From positions 107,614 to 171,613 of the forward strand of contig CAIMFK010000003.1 in the NCBI GenBank assembly GCA_903840315.1: a stretch of DNA of 64,000 nucleotides. Reading direction: 5' to 3'. The notes below the pieces were generated by a model. It ran no database searches and was not told the DNA's origin. It worked only from the letters and a program-made list of their open reading frames with translations. The stretch is from an uncultured Candidatus Saccharibacteria bacterium. Lineage in GTDB: Bacteria; Patescibacteriota; Saccharimonadia; Saccharimonadales; UBA4665. Both the position numbers and the translations under genes were made by a program. Numbering within the stretch: position 1 is the stretch's first letter; every line of letters starts with the position of its first letter. Shown in pieces: positions 25,890 through 34,018 of this stretch.

Positions 25890-26981
25890 TTAACTCTTTA
25901 GAGGCATAATAACATGTATGTAGTCTTTATCTTTTGGATTAGACAACATTGATGGTTCTAATTTTCCATTAAAGCTAAAGACAATATCTTCACCAGTCAT
26001 TACATGAAGTGCATCTAATAGATACCTAGAGTTTAGAGTAATAGATCCTTCGCCCTTAATTTCACCTTTAGTGCTAGCTATATTTTCACCTAGTTGAGAT
26101 GCTATGGAGTGAATATTTAATGTCTGATCATGGTCATCTACTTCTAATGTAATCGATCCGGCGTTTTCTCTAGCGAATAAGCTAGAAACCTTAGTAATGT
26201 TTAGTAGTTCGGATTTAAGTAGTTTTGCACTTGTATCAAATTTCTTAGGAATGAGACTTTCATAGTTTGGATATTTTCCCTCAATAAGTCTTGCAACTAA
26301 TTCAACATCACCAACACTAAAGAGTACCTGTTGATCGTCATAAGTAACTCTTACTTCACCTTCAAAATCCGAGACAATCCTTAGAAGCTCCTGTGTGGCG
26401 TTGATTGGTACAAGAAGGTTCATATCGTGCTTTGTGTCCATAACAACCGCCTCAGCTAGTCTATAACTGTCTGTAGCTACAATCTTTAACTTACCTTCAC
26501 TACTATGGAAGTAAACACCAGTTAATACTGGGCGAGTATCATCATTTGAGGCCGCAATAATTACCTGTTGAAGTTTTTTCTTTAAGAGACCTGAATCAAT
26601 TGTCCATTCTTTTCCGTCTTTAATATCTGGAAGAACAGGGAACTCTTCTGAAGAAATTCCGTTAATAGTTGATCTATATGTACCGGTTGAAAAGTGTAGC
26701 TTATATTCATCTAATTTTAGTTCAATAATTCCACTTGGTAATGAACTAACGAAATCCTGAACGAGACGGGCAGGGATAGTGATTGAACCCTCAGATGTAA
26801 CTTTAGATCCAATATAGTGAGTAACTGCGATGTCTAGGTTAGTGGCTGAAATACTAAGTCTTGTTCCAACTGTTTTAATAAGTACGTTAGCAAGTATGGG
26901 TAGGGTATTACGAGACGATGCTACACGAGCAACACTACCCAGTGCTTTATTTAAATTTTCTTGAGTTACTTGAATCTTCAT
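25890..26981 (-). CDS. dnaN: DNA polymerase III sliding clamp (beta subunit)
   Basis: The 363-residue protein covers the three tandem clamp domains. Recognisable parts are the N-terminal M-K-I-Q-V-T-Q-E-N-L, the A-T-D-S-Y-R-L-A-E segment (about 172), and the C-terminal Y-I-H-V-I-M-P-L-K-S, which matches the usual clamp end (M-P-M-R-L). The ring-shaped dimer tethers polymerase to DNA. It lies downstream of dnaA, separated by a 261-base gap. Confidence 0.97.
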   Translation of the reverse strand: MKIQVTQENLNKALGSVARVASSRNTLPILANVLIKTVGTRLSISATNLDIAVTHYIGSKVTSEGSITIPARLVQDFVSSLPSGIIELKLDEYKLHFSTGTYRSTINGISSEEFPVLPDIKDGKEWTIDSGLLKKKLQQVIIAASNDDTRPVLTGVYFHSSEGKLKIVATDSYRLAEAVVMDTKHDMNLLVPINATQELLRIVSDFEGEVRVTYDDQQVLFSVGDVELVARLIEGKYPNYESLIPKKFDTSAKLLKSELLNITKVSSLFARENAGSITLEVDDHDQTLNIHSIASQLGENIASTKGEIKGEGSITLNSRYLLDALHVMTGEDIVFSFNGKLEPSMLSNPKDKDYIHVIMPLKS

Positions 26982-27242
26982 ACTTTTACCCCCAGGTTAT
27001 TAGTAATAAAAAATAAATTATTTAAAAAACTCTTAGTTATTATTAGGGGTGTGGACAATGTGTATAAAGACCCTTTTAACAGATTTAAATTAGCACTAAT
27101 TTTACTAGTACAAACTATGCACAAATATCGAACAACTTTTGTATAACTAGCAGTATTGTGAACACCACTAACCACTTTACTAACCAACATGCTCATAACT
27201 ATTTGTTTGAATACATTATTAGACACAAATTGTACCCAGCTT
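26982..27242. other. dnaA-dnaN intergenic region
   Basis: This 261-base AT-rich gap holds one DnaA-box-like site (27050-27058) and runs of A/T near dnaN. A 90-codon frame across it on the minus strand has no ribosome binding site, and I judge it non-coding. It may carry the dnaN promoter or a secondary origin element. Confidence 0.5.
27050..27058 (-). promoter_or_regulatory. DnaA box-like site
   Basis: TGTGGACAA, the complement of TTGTCCACA, differs at one position from the consensus TTATCCACA. It is the only clear box in the dnaA-dnaN gap. Confidence 0.45.
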
Positions 27243-28616
27243 TTACACATATAGTTTTTCCTTAATTTTAGCTATAGCGGTCTTCACACCATTATCTATA
27301 ACCGATTCTTTCTCAATTTTATCAATAGAATGAATAGCTGTAGTATGATCTTTTCGACCTAATTCTCTAGCTATTTTAGGGAAACTTAAATGAAGTTCAC
27401 TTCTTAATATATACATAGCAATTTGACGAGGTACGACAATATCTTTATCTCTTTTAGGTCCCATAATATCTTCCATTGGTACTTGGAAATATTTAGCAGT
27501 TTTTTCAATGATCTGTCGTGGACTAATATGCTTTGGCCTAGATTTACCACTACCAAGAAGCGAAACTGTAACATCAAGAGTTGGTTCTAATTCTCTCATC
27601 TCACAGAAGGCTAATAGTTGATTTAGCGCACCTTCAAGTTCACGGATATTGGTTTGAACATAGTTAGCAAGATATTCGGTAACATCTGAAGTTAATTCTA
27701 GTCCGTGAGATTCAGCCTTAGTTTGGATAATTGCACATCTAGTTTCAAAGTCAGGGTTTTGCATATCTATACTCATTCCCCATACAAACCTAGACCTTAA
27801 TCTTTCTTCGAGGGTTGGAATTTCTCTTGGTGGTTTATCGCTTGAGATGATGATTTGCTTGTTAGCTTGATGAAGCGCATTAAATGTATGGAAAAATTCC
27901 TCTTGTATCTTTTCTTTGCCTGCAAGAAATTGAACATCATCGACTATAAGAACATCGGCACCTCGATAAAAACCTGCAAAGTCTGTATTTTTCTTAAATC
28001 TTAGCGCATCTACGAATTCTTGAACGAACTGTTCGGTTGAGGCATAAACTATTCGAGCATCGGGATTATTATTTAGAATCTCATTACCAACCGCCTGGAT
28101 TAAGTGAGTCTTTCCGATCCCAACACCACCATAAAGAAATAGTGGGTTATATTTTGACCCTGGATTTGCAACAATAGCTTGGCATGCAGCGTAGGCAAGT
28201 TCATTACCAGCTCCAACTATGAAGTTTTCGAATGTATATTTTTCATTTAATCCTTGTCTATATTGATGAGATAAACTACTTACTTTATTCTTTGGTCTAT
28301 CACTACTTTGATCAGAAAGGATTATTAATTCTTCTTTTTGATTAGTTTTTTCTTTATCTAGGGCCTGAATCTTATATTCAACCTCGACATTTTCAACACC
28401 ATTCTTTTTGAGTGTTTCAAGAATCATGGGATTAAACTTACGCTCTAGTTGTTGCTTTATAAAGACATTAGGCACACCTATAATAATGACACCATTTTTG
28501 TTTCGTATTAGGTGAGTGTTCTTAAACCAAGTGACAAAACTGGCCCGCGAAATAGATAACTCGATTTCACCGAGTACAGATTGCCATAATATTCCCTCTT
28601 GTATTGTGCTACCCAT
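27243..28616 (-). CDS. dnaA: Chromosomal replication initiator DnaA
   Basis: The 457 residues show all four DnaA domains: an N-terminal interaction domain (about 1-80), a short linker, an AAA+ ATPase with Walker A G-G-V-G-I-G-K-T (about 157) and Walker B V-L-I-V-D-D-V-Q-F (about 220), and a C-terminal helix-turn-helix with G-R-K-D-H-T-T-A-I-H-S-I (about 425), which reads DnaA boxes. It initiates replication at oriC. The promoter upstream contains a DnaA box in its spacer, suggesting autoregulation. Confidence 0.98.
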   Translation of the reverse strand: MGSTIQEGILWQSVLGEIELSISRASFVTWFKNTHLIRNKNGVIIIGVPNVFIKQQLERKFNPMILETLKKNGVENVEVEYKIQALDKEKTNQKEELIILSDQSSDRPKNKVSSLSHQYRQGLNEKYTFENFIVGAGNELAYAACQAIVANPGSKYNPLFLYGGVGIGKTHLIQAVGNEILNNNPDARIVYASTEQFVQEFVDALRFKKNTDFAGFYRGADVLIVDDVQFLAGKEKIQEEFFHTFNALHQANKQIIISSDKPPREIPTLEERLRSRFVWGMSIDMQNPDFETRCAIIQTKAESHGLELTSDVTEYLANYVQTNIRELEGALNQLLAFCEMRELEPTLDVTVSLLGSGKSRPKHISPRQIIEKTAKYFQVPMEDIMGPKRDKDIVVPRQIAMYILRSELHLSFPKIARELGRKDHTTAIHSIDKIEKESVIDNGVKTAIAKIKEKLYV

Positions 28617-28631
28617 AACTTAGTATTTACA

Positions 28632-28660
28632 ACTATACATTTTTTTCCACAGGCATCCAA
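28632..28660 (-). promoter_or_regulatory. dnaA promoter with an embedded DnaA box
   Basis: On the minus strand TTGGAT (28660-28655), a 17-base spacer, TATAGT (28637-28632). A DnaA-box-like TTTTCCACA (28643-28651) lies inside the spacer, so DnaA binding would block RNA polymerase. The predicted leader is about nine bases. Confidence 0.55.
28643..28651 (+). promoter_or_regulatory. DnaA box-like site in the dnaA promoter
   Basis: TTTTCCACA differs from TTATCCACA at one position. It lies between the -35 and -10 hexamers of the dnaA promoter. Confidence 0.55.
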
Positions 28661-28739
28661 GCAATAACTTTTTAAATTAAGTAAAAATACACTAACTAGG
28701 GTAAACTTTTACACATGTTGAGCCCGTATCTGTAATATC

Positions 28740-28748
28740 TGTGGACAA
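28740..28748 (-). promoter_or_regulatory. DnaA box-like site
   Basis: TGTGGACAA on the plus strand (TTGTCCACA on the minus) has one difference from consensus. It lies just upstream of the rpmH promoter -35. Confidence 0.6.
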
Positions 28749-28751
28749 AAT

Positions 28752-28780
28752 TTGGTTATAAGTGGATAAACTGATAGAAT
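28752..28780 (+). promoter_or_regulatory. Probable rpmH-rnpA promoter with a DnaA box in its spacer
   Basis: TTGGTT (28752-28757), 17 bases, TAGAAT (28775-28780). A DnaA-box-like site occupies 28761-28769. The -35 is only half consensus. Confidence 0.45.
28761..28769 (-). promoter_or_regulatory. DnaA box-like site in the rpmH promoter
   Basis: AGTGGATAA, complement TTATCCACT, matches eight of nine consensus bases. Confidence 0.6.
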
Positions 28781-28848
28781 TAGTAGGTAAAATATTGTTA
28801 AAATAACGTTAAAGAAAAGGAAAGTACTAATAATAGTTAGCTGTGAAT

Positions 28849-28877
28849 ACCGGACTAATATAACTTGACCGGACTAA
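28849..28877 (+). repeat. Tandem ACCGGACTAA repeat upstream of rpmH
   Basis: Two perfect copies of ACCGGACTAA at 28849-28858 and 28868-28877, 19 bases apart start to start, about two helical turns. They lie 25 bases before the rpmH start, in the leader predicted from the upstream promoter. Confidence 0.6.
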
Positions 28878-28901
28878 AGAAACTTAGGTACAGTAAAGTA
28901 T

Positions 28902-29039
28902 ATGCCAAAAAGAACATATCAACCGAAAAAAAGATCCAGAGCCAAAGAACACGGTTTCTTTAAAAGAATGGCCACCAAAAATGGACGTTTGGTTCTTAAA
29001 AGACGCCGAGAAAAAGGCCGAAAACAACTTTCTCACTAA
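28902..29039 (+). CDS. rpmH: 50S ribosomal protein L34
   Basis: A 45-residue, very basic protein starting [10 protein letters not shown] and ending in [12 protein letters not shown]. It contains the hallmark [13 protein letters not shown] segment of L34. It is a structural protein of the large subunit. It opens the rpmH-rnpA-yidC-jag group that classically flanks dnaA, 37 bases upstream of rnpA. Confidence 0.97.
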   Translation: MPKRTYQPKKRSRAKEHGFFKRMATKNGRLVLKRRREKGRKQLSH

Positions 29040-29076
29040 AATCTTTTTTGATCTTAAGAAAGGAATATAGCTTGCA

Positions 29077-29433
29077 ATGATACTTAGGTTAAACCGTTTT
29101 CATGGACACGGTAGCCTTAGGTTTGTTTATATGCGTGGTAAAACCGTACGCAATAACCAATTATCTTTAAAGTATGTTCTAAATAATCGTAGGGATACTT
29201 GGAGACTAGCTATTGTAGTTTCAAGAAAAGTTCACAAATCTGCAGTTGTTAGAAATCGAATTCGCAGAAGGCTTTATGAAATAGTTAGACTTAATCAGGA
29301 TAGAATTAAAGAACCATTTGATATTGCTCTAATAATATTCAGTCCAATAATTGCCGAGCTCGAGCAAGACAAACTAGAAAAACAAATAATTGAACTTTTT
29401 GAACAAGCCGGTATTTTTACTAGCCATTCATAG
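29077..29433 (+). CDS. rnpA: Ribonuclease P protein component
   Basis: The 118 residues carry the RNase P protein fold. They start with L-N-R-F-H-G-H-G-S-L (the usual L-x-x-x-x-x-F family opening), then V-S-R-K-V-H-K-S-A-V-V-R-N-R-I-R-R-R-L-Y-E, the conserved RNR RNA-binding helix. The protein aids the RNase P RNA in trimming tRNA 5' leaders. It sits between rpmH and yidC as in most bacteria. Confidence 0.95.
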   Translation: MILRLNRFHGHGSLRFVYMRGKTVRNNQLSLKYVLNNRRDTWRLAIVVSRKVHKSAVVRNRIRRRLYEIVRLNQDRIKEPFDIALIIFSPIIAELEQDKLEKQIIELFEQAGIFTSHS

Positions 29434-29486
29434 AGGAAAAACCAAAGTAAACATGTTAAAATATGTAAAAAGGATTAATTAAAGAT

Positions 29487-30425
29487 ATGTTTACTACACT
29501 CATCGTTCAACCTATTTTCAACCTACTAGTTCTTATCTATGCTCTAATTCCGGGCCATAACTTTGGAATTAGCATAATTATATTTACGATCATAATAAGG
29601 CTCCTTCTTTGGCCTTTGGTTAAAAAACAGCTTCACCAGGCAAAAGTTATGCGCCAAGTGCAACCTCAACTTAAGAAGATAAAGGCTGATGCTAAGGGTG
29701 ATCGTCAAAAAGAATCTCAAATGATGATGGAGCTATATAAGGAAAAAGGAATAAATCCCCTAGGATCAATCGGAATACTTCTAGTTCAGTTGCCAATATT
29801 TCTAGCACTATATAGTGGAATTAGAAGAATCATAGATAATCCGCATCAGATCATTACATTTGCCTATGCACCACTTCAGCATTTGCCTTGGATGAAACAA
29901 TTAGCTGCCAATATTCACCTTTTTGACAACACCCTGTTTGGAATCGTAGACCTTTCCAAGAGTGCATTAGGAGCAGGAAAAGGTATTTACTGGCCAGCTA
30001 TGGTTATAGTTCTAGCTAGCGCCATCGTTCAGTATTACCAAAGTAAACAATTAATGCCAACCGATAAAAACGCTCGTAAACTACGACATATTCTAAGAGA
30101 TGCTGGATCTGGTAAGACTGCAGATACTAGTGAAGTTAACGCAGCAGTCGGTAAGAGCACTCGGTACCTACTACCTGTTATGATCTTCATGTTTACAGTT
30201 AGCGTAGCTTCAGCGCTAAGTCTTTACTGGCTAACAAGTGGTGTTGTTGCATTCTGGCAGCAGTCTAAGATTCTCAATCAAGACGAAGAAGAGATGGAAG
30301 CTATCGCAGATAAGCCCCTAAAAACTCCAAAGGTTATTGAAGGAGAAGTTATATCGACTACTAAAAACACAAAAACAAAAGCCAAAAAAACTAAGACTTC
30401 TAAAACTAAAAAAAGGAGGAAGTAG
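29487..30425 (+). CDS. yidC: Membrane protein insertase YidC (short Gram-positive type)
   Basis: The 312-residue protein lacks the large periplasmic domain of proteobacterial YidC. It has five membrane helices with I-I-I-R-L-L-L-W-P-L-V-K-K-Q (about 35, with the Arg in the hydrophilic groove), a cytosolic hairpin rich in K/Q (about 55-85), and N-P-L-G-S-I-G-I-L-L-V-Q-L-P-I-F (about 90). A Lys-rich C-terminal tail may bind ribosomes. It inserts membrane proteins with or without SecYEG. Confidence 0.95.
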   Translation: MFTTLIVQPIFNLLVLIYALIPGHNFGISIIIFTIIIRLLLWPLVKKQLHQAKVMRQVQPQLKKIKADAKGDRQKESQMMMELYKEKGINPLGSIGILLVQLPIFLALYSGIRRIIDNPHQIITFAYAPLQHLPWMKQLAANIHLFDNTLFGIVDLSKSALGAGKGIYWPAMVIVLASAIVQYYQSKQLMPTDKNARKLRHILRDAGSGKTADTSEVNAAVGKSTRYLLPVMIFMFTVSVASALSLYWLTSGVVAFWQQSKILNQDEEEMEAIADKPLKTPKVIEGEVISTTKNTKTKAKKTKTSKTKKRRK

Positions 30426-30427
30426 CT

Positions 30428-30889
30428 ATGAATAAAGGTTTAGATGAATCAGTAATCTACGCCAAGAAATATTTGGAAGACCTATTATCTTTCTTTGGTC
30501 TCAATACCGATATATCAGCTACTTCAAGTGATGGAACTGTAATTGAGCTAAATGTTCCCTCATCTCATCTTAACGGCTTTCTAATAGGCCAAAAAGGGGA
30601 AACAGTAAGAGCTCTTCAGTTCATGGTTAGTAATGCGCTTAGAAATAATGAATATGAAGTTAACCGGGTAAGTGTAGACATCGCAGACTATAAAAAACAA
30701 AGAGCCGACAGAATCACTGAACAGGCTACAGAATGGGTTAATAAGGTTAAAGAATCCAAAGAACCTATGCACTTAAAGCCTATGAATCCGGCAGATCGTA
30801 GGGTTGTCCATCAGCTAGCTAGCGAACACGGTATCATCAGCGAATCTGCAGGCGAGGGTAGAGACCGCCACATTGTGCTTAGTGTTTAA
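30428..30889 (+). CDS. jag: Jag/KhpB-like RNA-binding protein (KH and R3H domains)
   Basis: The 153 residues hold a KH domain (about 28-88, with L-I-G-Q-K-G-E-T-V-R-A-L-Q-F) and an R3H domain (about 90-150, P-A-D-R-R-V-V-H-Q-L-A and G-R-D-R-H). The N-terminal Jag_N module is absent. Proteins of this type bind RNA and affect cell shape and division. AGGAGGA lies seven bases before the ATG, and the gene follows yidC by two bases. Confidence 0.92.
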   Translation: MNKGLDESVIYAKKYLEDLLSFFGLNTDISATSSDGTVIELNVPSSHLNGFLIGQKGETVRALQFMVSNALRNNEYEVNRVSVDIADYKKQRADRITEQATEWVNKVKESKEPMHLKPMNPADRRVVHQLASEHGIISESAGEGRDRHIVLSV

Positions 30890-30904
30890 AAATCCCTATA
30901 TCTA

Positions 30905-33511
30905 TCAATTAGGCCAGGTGTATTGTCTAGATAAGTATTCACCGTAAACGCTTCTGTTGAAGCATTTATACTGAGTATTACAGGCGGCGCCATCTTTATT
31001 GCCGTAGCTTAGAAATGTCATAATTTTATTGTTTAAAATATCTCCACTTAAGTTCTTTGGAAGCGCAAGCACTGTATAGCCCTTATAGTGAATTATTGGA
31101 ATATTCAAGAGGAATTGAAGTTGATTTGCTTCATATTGATCCCTTGCGGCTACAGTAAATCTACTCACATACCCATGATCGCTATGATCTCGAAAAGGCC
31201 CACCGCTAAATGTTGATTGGGTTCTAATTGTGGATGGCTTAAATGTTACCATTAAAGTCTCAAGAAGCGAAGTTAGCTGATCCTTAGAATAGAACGACTG
31301 CCGGTCTACTGTATTAATAATACTTATTTGACCATTCCAAAGTTTTTGTAGGCTTTCGTATCCAGTCCTCTTAAAACCTTCACCCTTTAGGTTTCCATCA
31401 GGAAGCAAAATAAATATTAATGAAATTTTTGTATTATTTTTAGGGTGGGCAACTTCAATATATTCAGTATCGGATACTTTGTCTACATGCTTAATCCATT
31501 GAACATTAGAATCACCTAGCATTCCACTATATGCCGCTTCAGCACCGGCTTCTCTTGTTAGCCAATAGAATTGACTACTTCCAGCATCTCCTGCAGTTAC
31601 ATATATAGTTCTAACACATCTACCAGCAGATATATCTTTCTGTACATCTGGGTTTATAAACAGCAGATCATCATCTTGATGAGCAACTACGTTCATTATA
31701 GTAGGGCCTTTGCAGCTAGTGTATGGTTCATCGGAAAGATTAATTGGCAAAATTGTGGATTGAGTCGGCAGCTTTTTACTGTTTGTATGATATATACCCT
31801 TATCATAGAACAATAATAATTCGTTCGGATGGGCATATGTACCAGATATTAATAGGCTTGAGCTTGGCTTTCCGAATAATGCTGAGACCTGGTCTAGGCT
31901 ACAATTTGGTACGCCACCTATATTACCATTCAAAGTAAGAATGTAGGCAAACGACGTAGTTTTAAGGTCTTTTTTCCATGCATTATCGCTAAAAGCTGAA
32001 TCACCAGCACCACAGTCACCTATTGGCATTACATCCTGTGAACCCGCCAATCTATCTTTAAGAGGAACTACTCTCCAGTAGTTTCCAACCAGAACGGGAA
32101 CAGGGTGGTCTTCTAGGGCGCTGCTTATAGACTCATCCCTAGCGGAAACAAAATTTGTGGCCGAAAGGTCCTCCTTATAGTTGGTATAGCAAGAAAACAA
32201 ACCAAAAATTACACTCACTATTAGAATTGCGCCAACTGTAACATATATATTTTTATTCCAGTTTTTACTCCTTAGATATGTCGCGACACTTATGAATGAT
32301 GCAAATAAGAATATCCCTAAATACCGTGCATCTACTGCATAATAGTGATTGCTTAGAACAAATAGGCCGAACATTATTGCTGATGACAAGATTAACATCA
32401 GGGATAGAATAAAGTAGTTGTCTTCTTTGATGTCTTTTTCTTCAAATTTTTTCTTGCCGAAGAAGCTTATTAAGAATAGCCAAACAACTACGAATAACGC
32501 AAAAACTGCCATCAGGATATTAACCACATAACTTACGAAACTCACACTGAAAAGGTTCTTGAAGAATGTGTGGGGTATTAGCTTAACGACAACCTGGGAA
32601 GATCCAGGATTAGCCCCTAGATTAGTAAATAAACTCAAGGTTGCATATATGGTTCCTGTAACGAAGTTTTTGGCACCCGTAGCGGCTCCATAGTAAGTTG
32701 TTGCCTCGCTACTGGTTATATGGGTAATTCCAAATTTATTCAGTGACCAAAGAAGTAATGTTCCAGCCAAACCTGCAAGAAAAGCTGAGCCAAACCAATG
32801 AGCAAAATAACTAACATATCTCCATTTTCGCGTAAATGAGTAGGCCACAATACCAATTAATGATCCACCAATACTTAATGAAAGGAATAGCTTATCTGAG
32901 GATATTAAAAGAGCAAGCAGTAACACCGATAGCCAATACTGCCAGTTCCGCACACCCTTATGTCTTATGAGGAGAATAAGACTAGCAATGAACAAAATAT
33001 ATTCAATATTTCTAGTAGCTATCATTGCCATGCTTACAGGAAGTAGTGCCCCGGGATAAGGCTGTATGGGGGTGAGAAGAAGTACTGATGCAAGAGCTAA
33101 ACATAGCGTCCCGAATATGATTAAGCGTCTTTCGATCCTATAGAGAATATAGGCAAGAGCTATTACTGTAAAAAGCGATACCGCAATCGTAGTATAGATA
33201 AATGCGTTCGTTGAATAATGATATAGCTTTATGAGCTCAAAAAGCGGCCATTTAATCAGGAAGCTATGAACGCCAGGGAAGTTTGCTTGCTTAAAAACAT
33301 CACCATTAGATAGCAAGAATGGTCCAACTAGTTGATCGCTGTTTAATTGCTGAACTTTTGCTCCTAAAAAAGACCAGAAAACAGATGTAAAAATAAGGAT
33401 AAATACAGCAATTGAAGCATATATCTTTGGAAATATTGATAAGCCAATAAACTTATTAGCCCTATCTTTAATAATCTCTTCAGTAGTCTTTAATTTTTTT
33501 GTTTTATCCAT
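30905..33511 (-). CDS. Polytopic membrane protein fused to a PIG-L/LmbE-type deacetylase
   Basis: The 868 residues divide into an N-terminal membrane region with about a dozen helices (about 25-455, GT-C or glycosyltransferase-39-like in general look), an exported linker (about 460-595), and a C-terminal PIG-L domain (about 600-850). The last has the metal-binding motif A-H-Q-D-D-D-L-L-F (near 609) and H-S-D-H-G-Y near 777. PIG-L enzymes remove the N-acetyl group from sugars, usually GlcNAc conjugates. Helix topology suggests the deacetylase faces outward, so the likely substrate is a surface or wall glycan, by inference. Confidence 0.8.
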   Translation of the reverse strand: MDKTKKLKTTEEIIKDRANKFIGLSIFPKIYASIAVFILIFTSVFWSFLGAKVQQLNSDQLVGPFLLSNGDVFKQANFPGVHSFLIKWPLFELIKLYHYSTNAFIYTTIAVSLFTVIALAYILYRIERRLIIFGTLCLALASVLLLTPIQPYPGALLPVSMAMIATRNIEYILFIASLILLIRHKGVRNWQYWLSVLLLALLISSDKLFLSLSIGGSLIGIVAYSFTRKWRYVSYFAHWFGSAFLAGLAGTLLLWSLNKFGITHITSSEATTYYGAATGAKNFVTGTIYATLSLFTNLGANPGSSQVVVKLIPHTFFKNLFSVSFVSYVVNILMAVFALFVVVWLFLISFFGKKKFEEKDIKEDNYFILSLMLILSSAIMFGLFVLSNHYYAVDARYLGIFLFASFISVATYLRSKNWNKNIYVTVGAILIVSVIFGLFSCYTNYKEDLSATNFVSARDESISSALEDHPVPVLVGNYWRVVPLKDRLAGSQDVMPIGDCGAGDSAFSDNAWKKDLKTTSFAYILTLNGNIGGVPNCSLDQVSALFGKPSSSLLISGTYAHPNELLLFYDKGIYHTNSKKLPTQSTILPINLSDEPYTSCKGPTIMNVVAHQDDDLLFINPDVQKDISAGRCVRTIYVTAGDAGSSQFYWLTREAGAEAAYSGMLGDSNVQWIKHVDKVSDTEYIEVAHPKNNTKISLIFILLPDGNLKGEGFKRTGYESLQKLWNGQISIINTVDRQSFYSKDQLTSLLETLMVTFKPSTIRTQSTFSGGPFRDHSDHGYVSRFTVAARDQYEANQLQFLLNIPIIHYKGYTVLALPKNLSGDILNNKIMTFLSYGNKDGAACNTQYKCFNRSVYGEYLSRQYTWPN

Positions 33512-33565
33512 TTATGTCTTTAAATTAACTCGTATAATTTTAGCATAAATTAATATATAAGATAA

Positions 33566-33979
33566 TTAAAAACGAGCTAGAAAATAAGGCTTTTCTAGAA
33601 AAAAAGCGCCTCTGGATTTTTTGTTATCAGTTTTTATGAGATGAGTGTGTTGATGCTCAACTGAACGGCTTTTAAAACCTTGTCCTCTCGCATATACGCT
33701 ATAACCCTTTGATTCATAGTCACTGATGATATTTACTATTTCTAATTTTGCTTCTTTTCCGAGTTCTCCAAGATGTTTAACATGTTTATATGGGATCAAT
33801 AGTAGGTGATCAGTTACTCTGTAAAGTTCCCAGAAGTCATATTTTGTTAAGTTTGGAACGACATAAGAATGCTTATTTTTAATAACTTTTCGCTCACCAG
33901 TAGCATCCGCACAAAAAGGACAGCCTTTGGATGATTTTCTTGAATTGTATACGAGCCTGGTTTTTCTTAAATGGTTCAT
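33566..33979 (-). CDS. HIT-like (histidine triad) protein
   Basis: The 137-residue protein has a zinc-knuckle-like C-P-F-C (20-23) and the histidine triad V-E-H-Q-H-T-H-L (H109, H111, H113), with H-L-L-L-I-P-Y-K-H earlier (about 58-66). The organisation matches HIT hydrolases, which act on nucleotide phosphoramidates or dinucleotides. TATAGT lies 13 bases before the ATG, consistent with a very short leader. Confidence 0.8.
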   Translation of the reverse strand: MNHLRKTRLVYNSRKSSKGCPFCADATGERKVIKNKHSYVVPNLTKYDFWELYRVTDHLLLIPYKHVKHLGELGKEAKLEIVNIISDYESKGYSVYARGQGFKSRSVEHQHTHLIKTDNKKSRGAFFLEKPYFLARF

Positions 33980-34018
33980 TTTATAAAATGATACTATAAA
34001 CTATTTGAAGAAAAATAT

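Larger units (their letters stand above)
28617..28901. other. Probable replication origin region between dnaA and rpmH
   Basis: This 285-base, AT-rich, non-coding gap separates the divergent dnaA-dnaN-recF and rpmH-rnpA-yidC-jag groups, the usual location of oriC in many bacteria. It contains three DnaA-box-like sites (28643, 28740, 28761) and two divergent promoters. It also contains an A/T-rich stretch (about 28780-28845) suited to unwinding and a tandem ACCGGACTAA repeat near rpmH. Origin function is inference from gene order and boxes. Confidence 0.75.

Noticed and set aside
26978..27250. 90-codon minus-strand frame in the dnaA-dnaN gap
   Set aside because: Overlaps the dnaA and dnaN ends, has no ribosome binding site, and its residue composition is unlike a real protein.
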